Translations under genes and position numbers: made by a program
The notes under the pieces: model-generated
What the model saw: only the letters and a program-made list of their open reading frames with translations
Told to the model about the DNA's origin: nothing
Databases searched by the model: none
In this document: positions 31,854-40,271 of the stretch, piece by piece
Numbering within the stretch: position 1 is the first letter of the stretch
How the letters are laid out: each line of letters opens with the position of its first letter
NCBI GenBank assembly: GCA_021153325.1
Contig: JAGKTQ010000009.1
Coordinates: 11,823 to 75,822 of the forward strand
Direction of reading: 5' to 3'
Length of the DNA stretch: 64,000 nucleotides
DNA from: Lachnospiraceae bacterium
GTDB lineage: Bacteria; Bacillota; Clostridia; Lachnospirales; Lachnospiraceae

Positions 31854-33971
31854 TTGGCTGGAAGAGAATATCCATTAGAGAGAACCAGAAATATTGGTAT
31901 TATGGCTCATATTGATGCTGGTAAAACAACATTAACAGAGCGTATTCTTTATTATACCGGTGTTAACTACAAGATTGGTGATACTCATGAAGGTACTGCT
32001 ACCATGGACTGGATGGAACAGGAGCAGGAAAGAGGTATCACAATCACATCAGCCGCTACTACATGTCACTGGACATTGCAGGAAAACTGCAAACCAAAGC
32101 CAGGAGCATTAGAGCATCGTATCAACATTATTGATACTCCTGGTCACGTTGACTTTACAGTTGAAGTTGAGCGTTCACTCCGTGTACTTGATGGCGCTGT
32201 CGGCGTATTTTGTGCAAAGGGTGGTGTAGAACCTCAGTCAGAAAACGTATGGCGTCAGGCTGACACTTATAATGTACCTAGAATGGCATTCATCAACAAG
32301 ATGGATATCTTAGGTGCAAACTTCTACGGTGCAGTAGAACAGATTAAAACAAGATTAGGTAAAAATGCTATCGTTCTTCAGTTGCCAATCGGTAAAGAAG
32401 ACGATTTCAAAGGTATCATCGATCTGTTTGAAATGAAAGCTTACATCTATAATGATGATAAGGGTGAAGATGTTTCTATCACAGATATTCCAGACGATAT
32501 GAAAGATGATGCAGAATTATATCGTGCAGAATTAGTAGAAAAAGTCTGCGAATTAGATGACGATTTAACTATGATGTATCTTGAAGGTGAAGAACCTACT
32601 GTAGAGCAGATGAAAGCAGCTCTTAGAAAAGGAACATGTGAATGTACAGCAGTTCCTGTATGCTGCGGTTCCGCTTACAGAAACAAAGGTGTTCAGAAAC
32701 TTCTTGATGCTGTCTTAGAGTATATGCCTGCTCCTACAGACATTCCTGCTATCAAGGGTGTTGACTTGGAAGGCAATGAAGTAGAAAGACATTCTTCTGA
32801 TGAAGAACCTTTCTCCGCACTTGCATTTAAGATCATGGCTGACCCATTCGTAGGTAAACTTGCATTCTTCCGTGTATATTCCGGAAGCATCAATTCAGGT
32901 TCCTATGTATTAAATGCTACAAAAGATAAAAAAGAACGTGTTGGACGTATCCTTCAGATGCATGCTAACAAACGTCAGGAACTTGATAAAGTTTACTCTG
33001 GTGATATTGCAGCAGCAGTTGGATTTAAGTTTACAACAACAGGTGATACAATTTGTGATGAACAGCATCCTGTAATCTTAGAGTCCATGGAATTCCCTGA
33101 ACCAGTTATCGAGCTTGCTATCGAGCCGAAGACGAAAGCAGGACAGGGCAAGATGGGTGAAGCTTTAGCAAAACTTGCTGAAGAAGATCCTACATTCCGT
33201 GCTCATACAGATCAGGAAACAGGACAGACTATCATCGCTGGTATGGGTGAACTTCACCTTGAAATTATCGTAGACAGACTTCTTCGTGAGTTCAAAGTAG
33301 AAGCTAACGTTGGTGCACCTCAGGTTGCATACAAAGAAGCTATTACTAAAGCTGTTGACGTAGATAGTAAGTATGCTAAACAGTCCGGTGGTCGTGGTCA
33401 GTACGGTCACTGTAAAGTTAAATTCGAGCCTATGGATGCAAACGGTGAAGAATTATTCAAGTTTGAATCTACCGTTGTTGGTGGTGCTATTCCTAAGGAA
33501 TACATTCCAGCAGTTGGCGAAGGTATCGAAGAAGCAACAAAAGCTGGTATCCTTGGTGGATTCCCAGTTGTTGGTGTTCATGCTACTGTTTATGATGGTT
33601 CCTACCATGAAGTCGATTCATCCGAAATGGCATTCCATATTGCTGGTTCCTTAGCATTCAAAGATGCTATGGCTAAAGCAGCTCCAGTACTTCTTGAGCC
33701 AATCATGAAGGTTGAAGTTACTATGCCAGAAGAATATATGGGTGATGTTATCGGTGATATCAACTCTCGTCGTGGACGTATTGAAGGTATGGACGACATC
33801 GGTGGTGGTAAGATGGTTAAGGCTTTCGTTCCACTTTCTGAGATGTTCGGTTATTCTACAGACTTACGTTCCAGAACACAGGGACGTGGTAACTACTCTA
33901 TGTTCTTCGAGAAATATGAGCAGGTACCAAAGAATGTTCAGGAGAAAGTTTTAGCAGCAAAGAAAGGCTAA
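31854..33971 (+). CDS. fusA: Elongation factor G
   Basis: The 705-residue translocation GTPase shows G1 (AHIDAGKTT), the switch region (EQERGITITSAATT), G3 (DTPGH), G4 (NKMD) and domain IV with GRGQYGHCKVKFEP. The start codon is TTG at 31854, with GGAGG at 31841-31845; there is no ATG in frame that would keep the conserved N-terminus. TTG is unusual for so highly expressed a gene. It lies between rpsG and tuf. Confidence 0.97.
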   Translation: MAGREYPLERTRNIGIMAHIDAGKTTLTERILYYTGVNYKIGDTHEGTATMDWMEQEQERGITITSAATTCHWTLQENCKPKPGALEHRINIIDTPGHVDFTVEVERSLRVLDGAVGVFCAKGGVEPQSENVWRQADTYNVPRMAFINKMDILGANFYGAVEQIKTRLGKNAIVLQLPIGKEDDFKGIIDLFEMKAYIYNDDKGEDVSITDIPDDMKDDAELYRAELVEKVCELDDDLTMMYLEGEEPTVEQMKAALRKGTCECTAVPVCCGSAYRNKGVQKLLDAVLEYMPAPTDIPAIKGVDLEGNEVERHSSDEEPFSALAFKIMADPFVGKLAFFRVYSGSINSGSYVLNATKDKKERVGRILQMHANKRQELDKVYSGDIAAAVGFKFTTTGDTICDEQHPVILESMEFPEPVIELAIEPKTKAGQGKMGEALAKLAEEDPTFRAHTDQETGQTIIAGMGELHLEIIVDRLLREFKVEANVGAPQVAYKEAITKAVDVDSKYAKQSGGRGQYGHCKVKFEPMDANGEELFKFESTVVGGAIPKEYIPAVGEGIEEATKAGILGGFPVVGVHATVYDGSYHEVDSSEMAFHIAGSLAFKDAMAKAAPVLLEPIMKVEVTMPEEYMGDVIGDINSRRGRIEGMDDIGGGKMVKAFVPLSEMFGYSTDLRSRTQGRGNYSMFFEKYEQVPKNVQEKVLAAKKG

Positions 33972-34037
33972 TGATATTCAATAGCTGAAAAACTTGAGGC
34001 TAAATGCATTCTTTATGAATTAATGCTTGAAAATATT

Positions 34038-34066
34038 GGCTATCTCTAATATAATTGGAGATAGCC
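34038..34066 (+). promoter_or_regulatory. Hairpin between fusA and tuf
   Basis: GGCTATCTC at 34038-34046 pairs with GAGATAGCC at 34058-34066. No T-run follows, so this is more likely an mRNA processing or stabilising structure than a terminator. Confidence 0.5.
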
Positions 34067-34118
34067 GAGTAACTAAAAATAAAAAATAATTAATGGAAAA
34101 TAAGGAGGACTTTTCAAA

Positions 34119-35306
34119 ATGGCTAAAGCTAAATTTGAAAGAACTAAACCACATTGTAACATTGGTACTATCGGTCACGTTGACCATGGTAAAACAACAT
34201 TAACAGCTGCAATCACAAAAGTACTTTCTGAAAGAGTTGCTGGTAACGAAGCTACAGATTTCGAAAATATCGATAAAGCTCCAGAAGAAAGAGAACGTGG
34301 TATCACAATTTCTACAGCTCACGTTGAATATGAAACAGAAAAAAGACACTATGCACACGTTGACTGCCCAGGCCATGCTGACTATGTAAAGAACATGATC
34401 ACAGGTGCTGCTCAGATGGACGGCGCTATCTTAGTAGTAGCTGCTACTGACGGTGTTATGGCTCAGACAAAAGAGCACATCCTTCTTTCTCGTCAGGTAG
34501 GTGTACCTTACATCGTAGTATTCATGAACAAATGCGATATGGTAGACGATCCTGAATTACTTGAATTAGTAGAAATGGAAATCACAGAACAGCTTGAAGA
34601 ATATGAATTCTCAGACTGCCCAATCATCAAAGGTTCTGCTTTAAAAGCTCTTGAAGATCCTAACGGTGAATGGGGTGACAAGATCATGGAATTAATGAGC
34701 ACAATTGATGAATATATTCCAGATCCTCAGCGTGATACAGATAAACCATTCCTTATGCCAATCGAAGACGTATTCTCTATTACAGGTCGTGGTACTGTTG
34801 CAACTGGTAGAGTTGAACGTGGACAGTTACACATGTCTGATGAAGTTGAAATCGTTGGTATCAAAGAAGAAACACAGAAATCTGTTGTAACAGGTATCGA
34901 AATGTTCCGTAAATTACTTGATGAAGCAGAAGCTGGTGATAACATCGGTGTTCTTCTTCGTGGTATCCAGAGAACAGACATCGAAAGAGGTCAGGTTCTT
35001 GCTAAACCAGGTTCAGTAACATGCCACAAGAAATTTACAGCTCAGGTTTACGTTTTAACAAAAGATGAAGGTGGACGTCATACTCCTTTCTTCAACAACT
35101 ACAGACCTCAGTTCTACTTCAGAACAACTGACGTAACAGGTGTTTGTGATTTACCAGCTGGTACAGAAATGTGTATGCCTGGTGATAACGTAGAAATGAC
35201 AATCGAACTCATCCATCCAATCGCTATGGAGCAGGGTCTTACATTCGCTATTCGTGAAGGTGGTAGAACCGTTGGTTCTGGTAGAGTTGCAACTATCATC
35301 GAGTAA
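34119..35306 (+). CDS. tuf: Elongation factor Tu
   Basis: The 395-residue GTPase delivers aminoacyl-tRNA to the ribosome. It shows GHVDHGKTTLTAAIT (G1), ERGITISTAHVEYE (switch I), DCPGHADYVKNMI (G3) and NKCDMVDD (G4), plus the C-terminal end GRTVGSGRVATIIE. AAGGAGGA precedes the ATG. It is the last gene of the str operon and is followed by a strong terminator. Confidence 0.98.
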   Translation: MAKAKFERTKPHCNIGTIGHVDHGKTTLTAAITKVLSERVAGNEATDFENIDKAPEERERGITISTAHVEYETEKRHYAHVDCPGHADYVKNMITGAAQMDGAILVVAATDGVMAQTKEHILLSRQVGVPYIVVFMNKCDMVDDPELLELVEMEITEQLEEYEFSDCPIIKGSALKALEDPNGEWGDKIMELMSTIDEYIPDPQRDTDKPFLMPIEDVFSITGRGTVATGRVERGQLHMSDEVEIVGIKEETQKSVVTGIEMFRKLLDEAEAGDNIGVLLRGIQRTDIERGQVLAKPGSVTCHKKFTAQVYVLTKDEGGRHTPFFNNYRPQFYFRTTDVTGVCDLPAGTEMCMPGDNVEMTIELIHPIAMEQGLTFAIREGGRTVGSGRVATIIE

Positions 35307-35342
35307 TCTTTGATAGTGGAACCAAATAAAGAGTAAATTATT

Positions 35343-35380
35343 CCGCAATCCTTGAGAAATCAGGGGTTGCGGTTTCTTTT
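35343..35380 (+). terminator. str operon terminator
   Basis: CCGCAATCCTTGA at 35343-35355 pairs with TCAGGGGTTGCGG at 35360-35372 (two G-U pairs) around a GAAA loop and is followed by a T-rich run. Confidence 0.88.
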
Positions 35381-35410
35381 TGTGTTGAAAAGAATAGCGA
35401 ATAATAAATA

Positions 35411-35453
35411 AGAACCACAAGTCAGAATATCATGAAAATTCGTCTGTGGTTCT
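35411..35453 (-). other. Hairpin beyond the Abi gene terminator
   Basis: AGAACCACA at 35411-35419 pairs with TGTGGTTCT at 35445-35453, with an inner GAAT/ATTC stem. On the minus strand it is followed by an AT-rich tract. It could be a second terminator or part of a small RNA; neither is established. Confidence 0.4.
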
Positions 35454-35479
35454 ATTTTGGTTCTAAAATATATAATTGT

Positions 35480-35513
35480 AAAAAAATACGGAAACAGTGC
35501 AGGCACCGTCTCC
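35480..35513 (-). terminator. Minus-strand terminator after the Abi gene
   Basis: Read on the minus strand, GGAGACGGTGC pairs with GCACTGTTTCC over 11 bp (two G-U) around a 2-base turn, then a run of seven Us. The pairing is complete only on the minus strand, which fixes its direction. It lies about 70 bases past the Abi_2 stop codon. Confidence 0.7.
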
Positions 35514-35581
35514 GCGGAAAAAACCAATGTTTTTTTGTTCGTCTATCTATTATATTCACATTTTGTGAAAAAATGCAAGTA

Positions 35582-36526
35582 TTATTTGCGATATTTGTTG
35601 CAGAAATAATTTACAATTTTTGAAGTGAATTTGTAGCTCTCAGTGATGGTATTATTTTTTTCAAAATAATCTTTATGCTCAGGCATTCTTTCGTTAAAGA
35701 GCCAAAGCAAATTTTGTATGCCTTTTTGTTTTATTCCAGAACTTTTAATCAGTTTCACATATACAAAAACTAAGATAACTAAGTCGTGAATAACAGGGTT
35801 GGACATCCATTTTTCGCGTGTGTTTGCTGAAATCCCCTTAATTTTCGATAGTTCAAAAAGAATATCTTTAGTTTTATGTATTGTAACATGATAAGGAGCC
35901 TTTAAACTGTTAAGCAAGCAATTGTTGTGTGCGGCAGCATTGCGTAAGAATTTTACTGACCATAAATAACTACTAAAATCACTTTCTTTAGAGGGATATG
36001 TAGAATAGTACAACTGGTATAAATCTATAAACTCACCAAAAGACATGACTTCAACGAGTTCCCATAAAGCGTAATCGTCACCAGTGTCCTTTCTTTTTTG
36101 AATCAAATCGCTAGCGGCAGATTTTCCGATTTTGTCATATAGCAATTTTAGACGAGTATAATCTGCGTCTAAATATTTTTTTACGAGTTCATATCCGTCC
36201 TCTGCCTCATTTTTGCTCAAATCATGTAAGAGTTGTGTTTTAAGAGCGTGTTCAATGTCTAACGCCATAGAAAGGATAGTTTTACGCAAATGCATATCTA
36301 TAGTGGATAATTCTTGTAGATAAGCAAAATCCAGATTGATATACTTTCCCTTATTTGCTGTGGCAAGATACTTATCATAATTCTTTCCATATGATTTTAG
36401 CTTGAAGTAGTAATTTTTATACTTTAAAAAGTCGCTTACACTTTTCTCATCATTATAATTGAAAGTAATTCCTTTTTTGTTCATATCCTGAATCTGCTCA
36501 GGTATCGTTAATTTTTTCTTGAGCAT
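35582..36526 (-). CDS. Abi_2 (AbiD/AbiF) family abortive-infection protein
   Basis: The 314-residue protein matches the Abi_2 family: an N-terminal LTIPEQIQDMNKKGITF block, FLKYKNYYFKLKSYGK, then a C-terminal helical region. RNAAAH at residues 195-200 fits the HEPN motif (R-x4-H) of predicted RNases. Family members stop phage multiplication by killing the infected cell. It sits in an element remnant after tuf, next to a repressor and an excisionase-like gene. The ribosome binding site AGGTAA is weak. Confidence 0.8.
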   Translation of the reverse strand: MLKKKLTIPEQIQDMNKKGITFNYNDEKSVSDFLKYKNYYFKLKSYGKNYDKYLATANKGKYINLDFAYLQELSTIDMHLRKTILSMALDIEHALKTQLLHDLSKNEAEDGYELVKKYLDADYTRLKLLYDKIGKSAASDLIQKRKDTGDDYALWELVEVMSFGEFIDLYQLYYSTYPSKESDFSSYLWSVKFLRNAAAHNNCLLNSLKAPYHVTIHKTKDILFELSKIKGISANTREKWMSNPVIHDLVILVFVYVKLIKSSGIKQKGIQNLLWLFNERMPEHKDYFEKNNTITESYKFTSKIVNYFCNKYRK

Positions 36527-36594
36527 ATATATTACCTGCCTTTAATGAACTATTAGCGCTTTGATTATTATGAATAAGTCATAAGGTAGATGAA

Positions 36595-37104
36595 TTAGAT
36601 ATAATCATCAATCGGCACATTAAACAGCTTCAACGTATCTTCCAGCCAAACTTGATACTCATCTTCATCCATCAACCCGGATGCCAGTTCTTCATTGACT
36701 TTATTCCAATCCGGAATAAAAGTGGCAATCTGGGCATTTTTAATATCCAACGATAAATGAGCCATGAGTTGGTTATCCTGTTGAGAGTAGGTAGTATTTC
36801 CCTTAATAGAAAGACCTCTTCTATCCAAATCTATCAGTATAGAAAGTAAATCTGCAAATGTTCTTACAGTTGCTGTTTTTGGAGCAGCAACCTTTAATTC
36901 TAACAAGTTTTCCATAGTAATATTTAAAACATCACAGAATTTAACAATAATCTCTGCCGGAGGTTCGCTGTATCCGTTTTCATAATTGGAGTATGAGGAA
37001 TTGGATAAAGCGAGCTTAATTGCCATGTCACGTTGGCTGATACCGGCGTTGGTACGTGCTGTTTTCATCTTTTTCCCTACTTCTAAATATTCACTAAGTC
37101 GCAT
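36595..37104 (-). CDS. XRE-family transcriptional repressor of element
   Basis: The 169-residue protein has an N-terminal Cro/CI HTH (MKTARTNAGISQRDMAIKL, then SNSSYSNYENGYSEPP) and a C-terminal domain of unknown role (TYSQQDNQLMAHLSLDI). The ATG at 37102-37104 follows AGGAGG; the ORF extends upstream without similarity. It is transcribed divergently from the excisionase-like gene across a palindromic operator region and is probably the element's maintenance repressor. It ends about 70 bases before the Abi_2 start. Confidence 0.8.
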   Translation of the reverse strand: MRLSEYLEVGKKMKTARTNAGISQRDMAIKLALSNSSYSNYENGYSEPPAEIIVKFCDVLNITMENLLELKVAAPKTATVRTFADLLSILIDLDRRGLSIKGNTTYSQQDNQLMAHLSLDIKNAQIATFIPDWNKVNEELASGLMDEDEYQVWLEDTLKLFNVPIDDYI

Positions 37105-37126
37105 AATGAAATCCTCCTTTTTTACT

Positions 37127-37155
37127 ACTTTAGCACATGGAAATACAAAAATCAA
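37127..37155 (-). promoter_or_regulatory. Promoter of the XRE repressor gene
   Basis: On the minus strand, TTGATT (37150-37155) and TAAAGT (37127-37132) are 17 bases apart, just upstream of the repressor's ribosome binding site. Confidence 0.55.
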
Positions 37156-37163
37156 TGTAATAA

Positions 37164-37238
37164 CTACAAGAAATCAAATAAATTATATTGACAAACAAGA
37201 AAATGTGTAATAAAGTGTGATTACAAGAAATCTTGTAA
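37164..37238. promoter_or_regulatory. Divergent operator region of element
   Basis: A perfect palindrome, TTACAAGA-AA-TCTTGTAA, lies at 37221-37238, five bases after the -10 box of the rightward promoter. A half-matching copy, CTACAAGAAATC, lies at 37164-37175, next to the leftward promoter's -35 box. A rightward promoter, TTGACA at 37188-37193 and TAAAGT at 37211-37216 (17 bases), lies between. The layout matches a phage-type repressor switch. Confidence 0.65.
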
Positions 37239-37281
37239 CAATACAGGAAATAAAAATCTAACGCGAGAGGAGGAATAGCGA

Positions 37282-37479
37282 ATGCAGAAAAACTATATGA
37301 TGAATGCCAATGATGTGGCAGATGAGCTTGGCGTTTCTAAAGGATATGCATATAAACTGATTAGACAGTTAAATGAGGAATTAGAGACATCAGGATACTT
37401 AACTGTATCAGGGAAAATTCCAAGAGCATTTTGGGAAAAGAAGTTCTATGGATACCAGAACACTGTACAGACAGCATAA
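37282..37479 (+). CDS. Excisionase-like DNA-binding protein
   Basis: The 65-residue protein contains a helix-turn-helix, MNANDVADELGVSKGYAYKLIRQLNEEL, and matches the small excisionase-like proteins that precede integrase genes of Gram-positive integrative elements. GAGAGGAGG precedes the ATG. The integrase gene starts 17 bases later but is truncated, so the element cannot excise by itself. Confidence 0.75.
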   Translation: MQKNYMMNANDVADELGVSKGYAYKLIRQLNEELETSGYLTVSGKIPRAFWEKKFYGYQNTVQTA

Positions 37480-37496
37480 GAAGGGAGATGAGAAGA

Positions 37497-37616
37497 ATGC
37501 CGGCGTACAAAGATGAGCGAAGAGGTACTTGGTACTGCCAGTTCTATTATGAGGACTGGCAGGGTGTCAAAAAGAAGAAACAGAAAAGAGGATTTAAAAC
37601 AAAGAAAGAAGCTTAA
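37497..37616 (+). pseudogene. Tyrosine integrase, N-terminal arm-binding fragment
   Basis: The 39 residues MPAYKDERRGTWYCQFYYED ... RGFKTKKEA match the arm-type DNA-binding domain found at the start of element integrases; the normal frame goes on for about 350 more residues. Here it stops at TAA, right after KKEA. AAGGGAGATG precedes the ATG. The deletion removed core-binding and catalytic domains. Confidence 0.75.
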
Positions 37617-37638
37617 TTCATTATTACAGTAATTTTAA

Positions 37639-37670
37639 GGCTCCCGAGAGTTTTTTCGGGAGTCTTTTTT
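37639..37670 (+). terminator. Terminator at right end of element remnant
   Basis: GGCTCCCGA at 37639-37647 pairs with TCGGGAGTC at 37656-37664 (one G-U), then six Ts. Confidence 0.8.
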
Positions 37671-37926
37671 GTATAGCAAGTTTTTTGATAGAGAGCATTA
37701 GAATGGTAAAAAATGGGGGTGTGACGGTTGTTAAGACTTTGTATTTTATGGTGTAAGCGAAGGCGGGAAGTGATATAATGAAGAAAGACAAATCGAAATT
37801 GATCTTGTTACACGGACAAAATCAGCAATGAAAGATGACAAATATAAAAGGTAAGCTGCAAAAGCAGAAAACTATTTTTAATTAAAATAAATCTCACAGA
37901 ATCTTATCAATAAATGGAGGTATATT
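37671..37926. other. Intergenic region before bcp, no gene seen
   Basis: It is AT-rich, with a TATAAT at 37774-37779 lacking a good -35 partner. A 17-codon frame opens just after it but has no ribosome binding site. The right boundary of the former element probably lies here or just upstream; I cannot identify attachment-site repeats by eye. Confidence 0.35.
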
Positions 37927-38382
37927 ATGTTAGAAGTTGGAGTAAAAGCACCGGATTTTTCTTTGCCGGATCAGGATGGGAACATGCATAGTTTATCAGA
38001 TTATGCAGGTAAGAAAGTAATCTTATATTTTTATCCAAAGGACAATACACCTGGCTGTACAAAGCAGGCATGTGGGTTTAGTGAATTATATCCACAGTTT
38101 TCAGAGAAAGATGCTGTTATACTTGGAGTAAGCAAGGATTCGGTAGCTTCTCACAAAAAATTTCAAGAAAAATTCAATTTGTCATTTACATTACTGTCTG
38201 ATACAGAGCTTACAGCTATTCAGGCATATGATGTGTGGCAGGAGAAGAAAAATTATGGAAAAGTATCTATGGGAGTAGTGAGAACTACTTATTTGATAGA
38301 TGAAAAGGGATATATCGAAAAGGTGTTCAAAAAAGTGAAAGCAGCGGAAAATCCTGCACAGATGCTTGAGGAATTATCATGA
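37927..38382 (+). CDS. bcp: Thiol peroxidase, peroxiredoxin (Bcp/PrxQ)
   Basis: The 151-residue thioredoxin-fold peroxidase reduces hydrogen peroxide and organic peroxides with thioredoxin as donor. DNTPGCTKQACGF holds the peroxidatic Cys44 and resolving Cys49 in the C-x4-C form typical of PrxQ. AATGGAGG precedes the ATG. It overlaps yaaA by four bases (ATGA), giving a peroxide-defence pair. Confidence 0.92.
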   Translation: MLEVGVKAPDFSLPDQDGNMHSLSDYAGKKVILYFYPKDNTPGCTKQACGFSELYPQFSEKDAVILGVSKDSVASHKKFQEKFNLSFTLLSDTELTAIQAYDVWQEKKNYGKVSMGVVRTTYLIDEKGYIEKVFKKVKAAENPAQMLEELS

Positions 38383-39125
38383 GAATCCTTATTTCACCAG
38401 CTAAGAAAATGAAAGTGGATGAAGATTCATTGGATTTTATCTCCTTGCCTGTTTTTTTAAAAGAGAGCAATGAAATAAAAGAATGGTTGCAGTCACTTCA
38501 TTTTGCAGAAGCGAAAAAAATTTGGGGATGTAATGACAGCATAGCCGGATTGAATTTTGACAGAGTGCAGAATATGAATCTGACGGAAAGATTAACACCA
38601 GCCATTTTATCTTATGAAGGAATCCAGTATCAATATATGGCGCCGACAGTATTTGAAGAAAAGATGCTCTCTTATGTTCAGCAGAATCTAAGAATCTTAT
38701 CAGGCTTTTATGGAGTATTAAAACCAATGGATGGTGTCACGCCTTATAGACTTGAAATGCAAGCGAAGACGAATATTGACGGAAAAGTAGGACTATATGA
38801 GTTCTGGGGAAGTAAATTGTATGATGAGGTAGTAGAGGAATCGCATATAATGATTAATCTTGCATCGAAAGAGTATTCTAAATGTATCGAAAAATATTTG
38901 CAGCCGCATGACCAATATATAACTTGTATTTTTGGAGAATTGTCGGATGGAAAAGTAATACAAAAAGGAACTTATGCGAAGATGGCACGTGGTGAAATGG
39001 TGCGTTTTATGGCAGAGGAAAATGTGACAGAGCCAGAGGAAATGAAAAGTTTTAATCGCTTAGGTTATTCCTATGTAAAAGAGCTGTCAAAGGAAACGGA
39101 GTACGTGTTTATTAAAGAAAAGTAG
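38379..39125 (+). CDS. yaaA: Peroxide stress protein YaaA
   Basis: The 248-residue protein of the YaaA (UPF0246) family limits damage by lowering free intracellular iron under peroxide stress in E. coli. It begins MRILISPAKKMK and shows RLTPAILSYEGIQYQYM, SGFYGVLKPMDGVTPYRLEM and NLASKEYSK. It is co-translated with the peroxiredoxin gene. Confidence 0.92.
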   Translation: MRILISPAKKMKVDEDSLDFISLPVFLKESNEIKEWLQSLHFAEAKKIWGCNDSIAGLNFDRVQNMNLTERLTPAILSYEGIQYQYMAPTVFEEKMLSYVQQNLRILSGFYGVLKPMDGVTPYRLEMQAKTNIDGKVGLYEFWGSKLYDEVVEESHIMINLASKEYSKCIEKYLQPHDQYITCIFGELSDGKVIQKGTYAKMARGEMVRFMAEENVTEPEEMKSFNRLGYSYVKELSKETEYVFIKEK

Positions 39126-39152
39126 CATTTTATTTGAAAGGATTATATATCT

Positions 39153-40166
39153 ATGAAGGAAAAAACTCATGCTAAATTACGCTGGGCGGTCTTGGGAACG
39201 GGTGTCATTGCAAATGAAATGGCAGCGTCATTACAAAAAATGGGAAGAACATTCTATGCGGTAGGGAATCGGACGCATTCCAAAGCACTGGAATTTGCAA
39301 AAAAATATAATGTGGAAAAGGTATATGACAGCCTGGAGGAAATGTTTACAGATCCGGATGTGGATGCAATTTATATTACGACGCCACACAATACGCATTA
39401 TTTGTTCATGAAGAAAGCCTTAGAGAATGGAAAGCATGTTTTTGTAGAAAAATCTATTACTTTGAACAGTTATGAGTTGAATGAAATGATCGCACTTGCA
39501 AAAGAAAAGCACCTTGTAGTTGCGGAAGCTATGACTATTTGGCATATGCCACTTATCAAAGAGCTTTGGGAAATTGTGAAAAGTGGGAAAATTGGAAAAG
39601 TGCAGATGATCACTGTGAATTTTGGAAGTTTCAAAGAGTATGATATGTCAAACCGCTTTTTTAATTTGGAGCTTGCCGGAGGTGCTTTGCTTGATATAGG
39701 AGTGTATGCTTTAAGTATGGTGCGCGGTTTTATGGAGGAAAAGCCAAACCAGATTGTAAGTCAAATGAAACCTTCTCCGACCGGTTCGGATGAACAAGCT
39801 ACGATTCTTCTTTCTAATGCATGCGGACAGATGGCAACGGTAGCCATCACTATGCATTCCAAACAGCCAAAACGGACTATGATCAGCTGTGAAAAGGCGT
39901 ATATAGAAATCATGGATTATCCGCGTGGAGAAAGAGCCATCATAGTGGATGCCGTGACAGGTGAACGGGAAGAAATTGCATGCGGACAGACAAAAAATGC
40001 GCTGGTATACGAAATGGAAGATATGGAAGCAGCAATTTTAGAAGGAAAGACAGAAAAGATGCAGCTAGAATTTACAAAGGATGTTATGGATATTATGACA
40101 AGTTTGCGAAAGGATTGGGGATTGCGGTATCCGGGGGAAAATCGTTCTGTTTCCTTCACCGAATAA
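39153..40166 (+). CDS. Gfo/Idh/MocA family oxidoreductase
   Basis: The 337-residue NAD(P)-dependent oxidoreductase has an N-terminal Rossmann fold (RWAVLGTGVIANEMA), AIYITTPHNTHY and GKHVFVEKSITLN, where the usual EKP reads EKS, and a C-terminal alpha/beta domain with GGALLDIGVYALSM. It resembles dimeric dihydrodiol dehydrogenase and sugar dehydrogenases. The substrate is unknown. AAAGGA precedes the ATG 24 bases after yaaA. Confidence 0.85.
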   Translation: MKEKTHAKLRWAVLGTGVIANEMAASLQKMGRTFYAVGNRTHSKALEFAKKYNVEKVYDSLEEMFTDPDVDAIYITTPHNTHYLFMKKALENGKHVFVEKSITLNSYELNEMIALAKEKHLVVAEAMTIWHMPLIKELWEIVKSGKIGKVQMITVNFGSFKEYDMSNRFFNLELAGGALLDIGVYALSMVRGFMEEKPNQIVSQMKPSPTGSDEQATILLSNACGQMATVAITMHSKQPKRTMISCEKAYIEIMDYPRGERAIIVDAVTGEREEIACGQTKNALVYEMEDMEAAILEGKTEKMQLEFTKDVMDIMTSLRKDWGLRYPGENRSVSFTE

Positions 40167-40173
40167 AGAAATC

Positions 40174-40205
40174 TTCATATCAAATTCATATCGTTATGTT
40201 ATACT
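40174..40205 (+). promoter_or_regulatory. Response-regulator box and promoter of the two-component genes
   Basis: TTCATA at 40174-40179 and 40185-40190, an 11-bp repeat, precede a TATACT -10 box at 40200-40205. The repeat spans the -35 position. The same arrangement, with the same 15-base distance from second box to -10, occurs at 42616-42647. OmpR-family regulators bind such 10-11 bp direct repeats. Confidence 0.75.
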
Positions 40206-40207
40206 GT

Positions 40208-40257
40208 AGTCACTTAAATTGTGTGTAAATGAAAGGCACGGATTAAGTGACTTTTTT
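40208..40257 (+). terminator. Terminator-like hairpin in leader of response regulator
   Basis: AGTCACTTAA at 40208-40217 pairs with TTAAGTGACT at 40243-40252, followed by Ts. The first arm overlaps the expected transcription start, so it probably terminates read-through from the upstream oxidoreductase rather than the regulator's own transcript. Confidence 0.6.
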
Positions 40258-40271
40258 GTTGGAGGTTTCTT

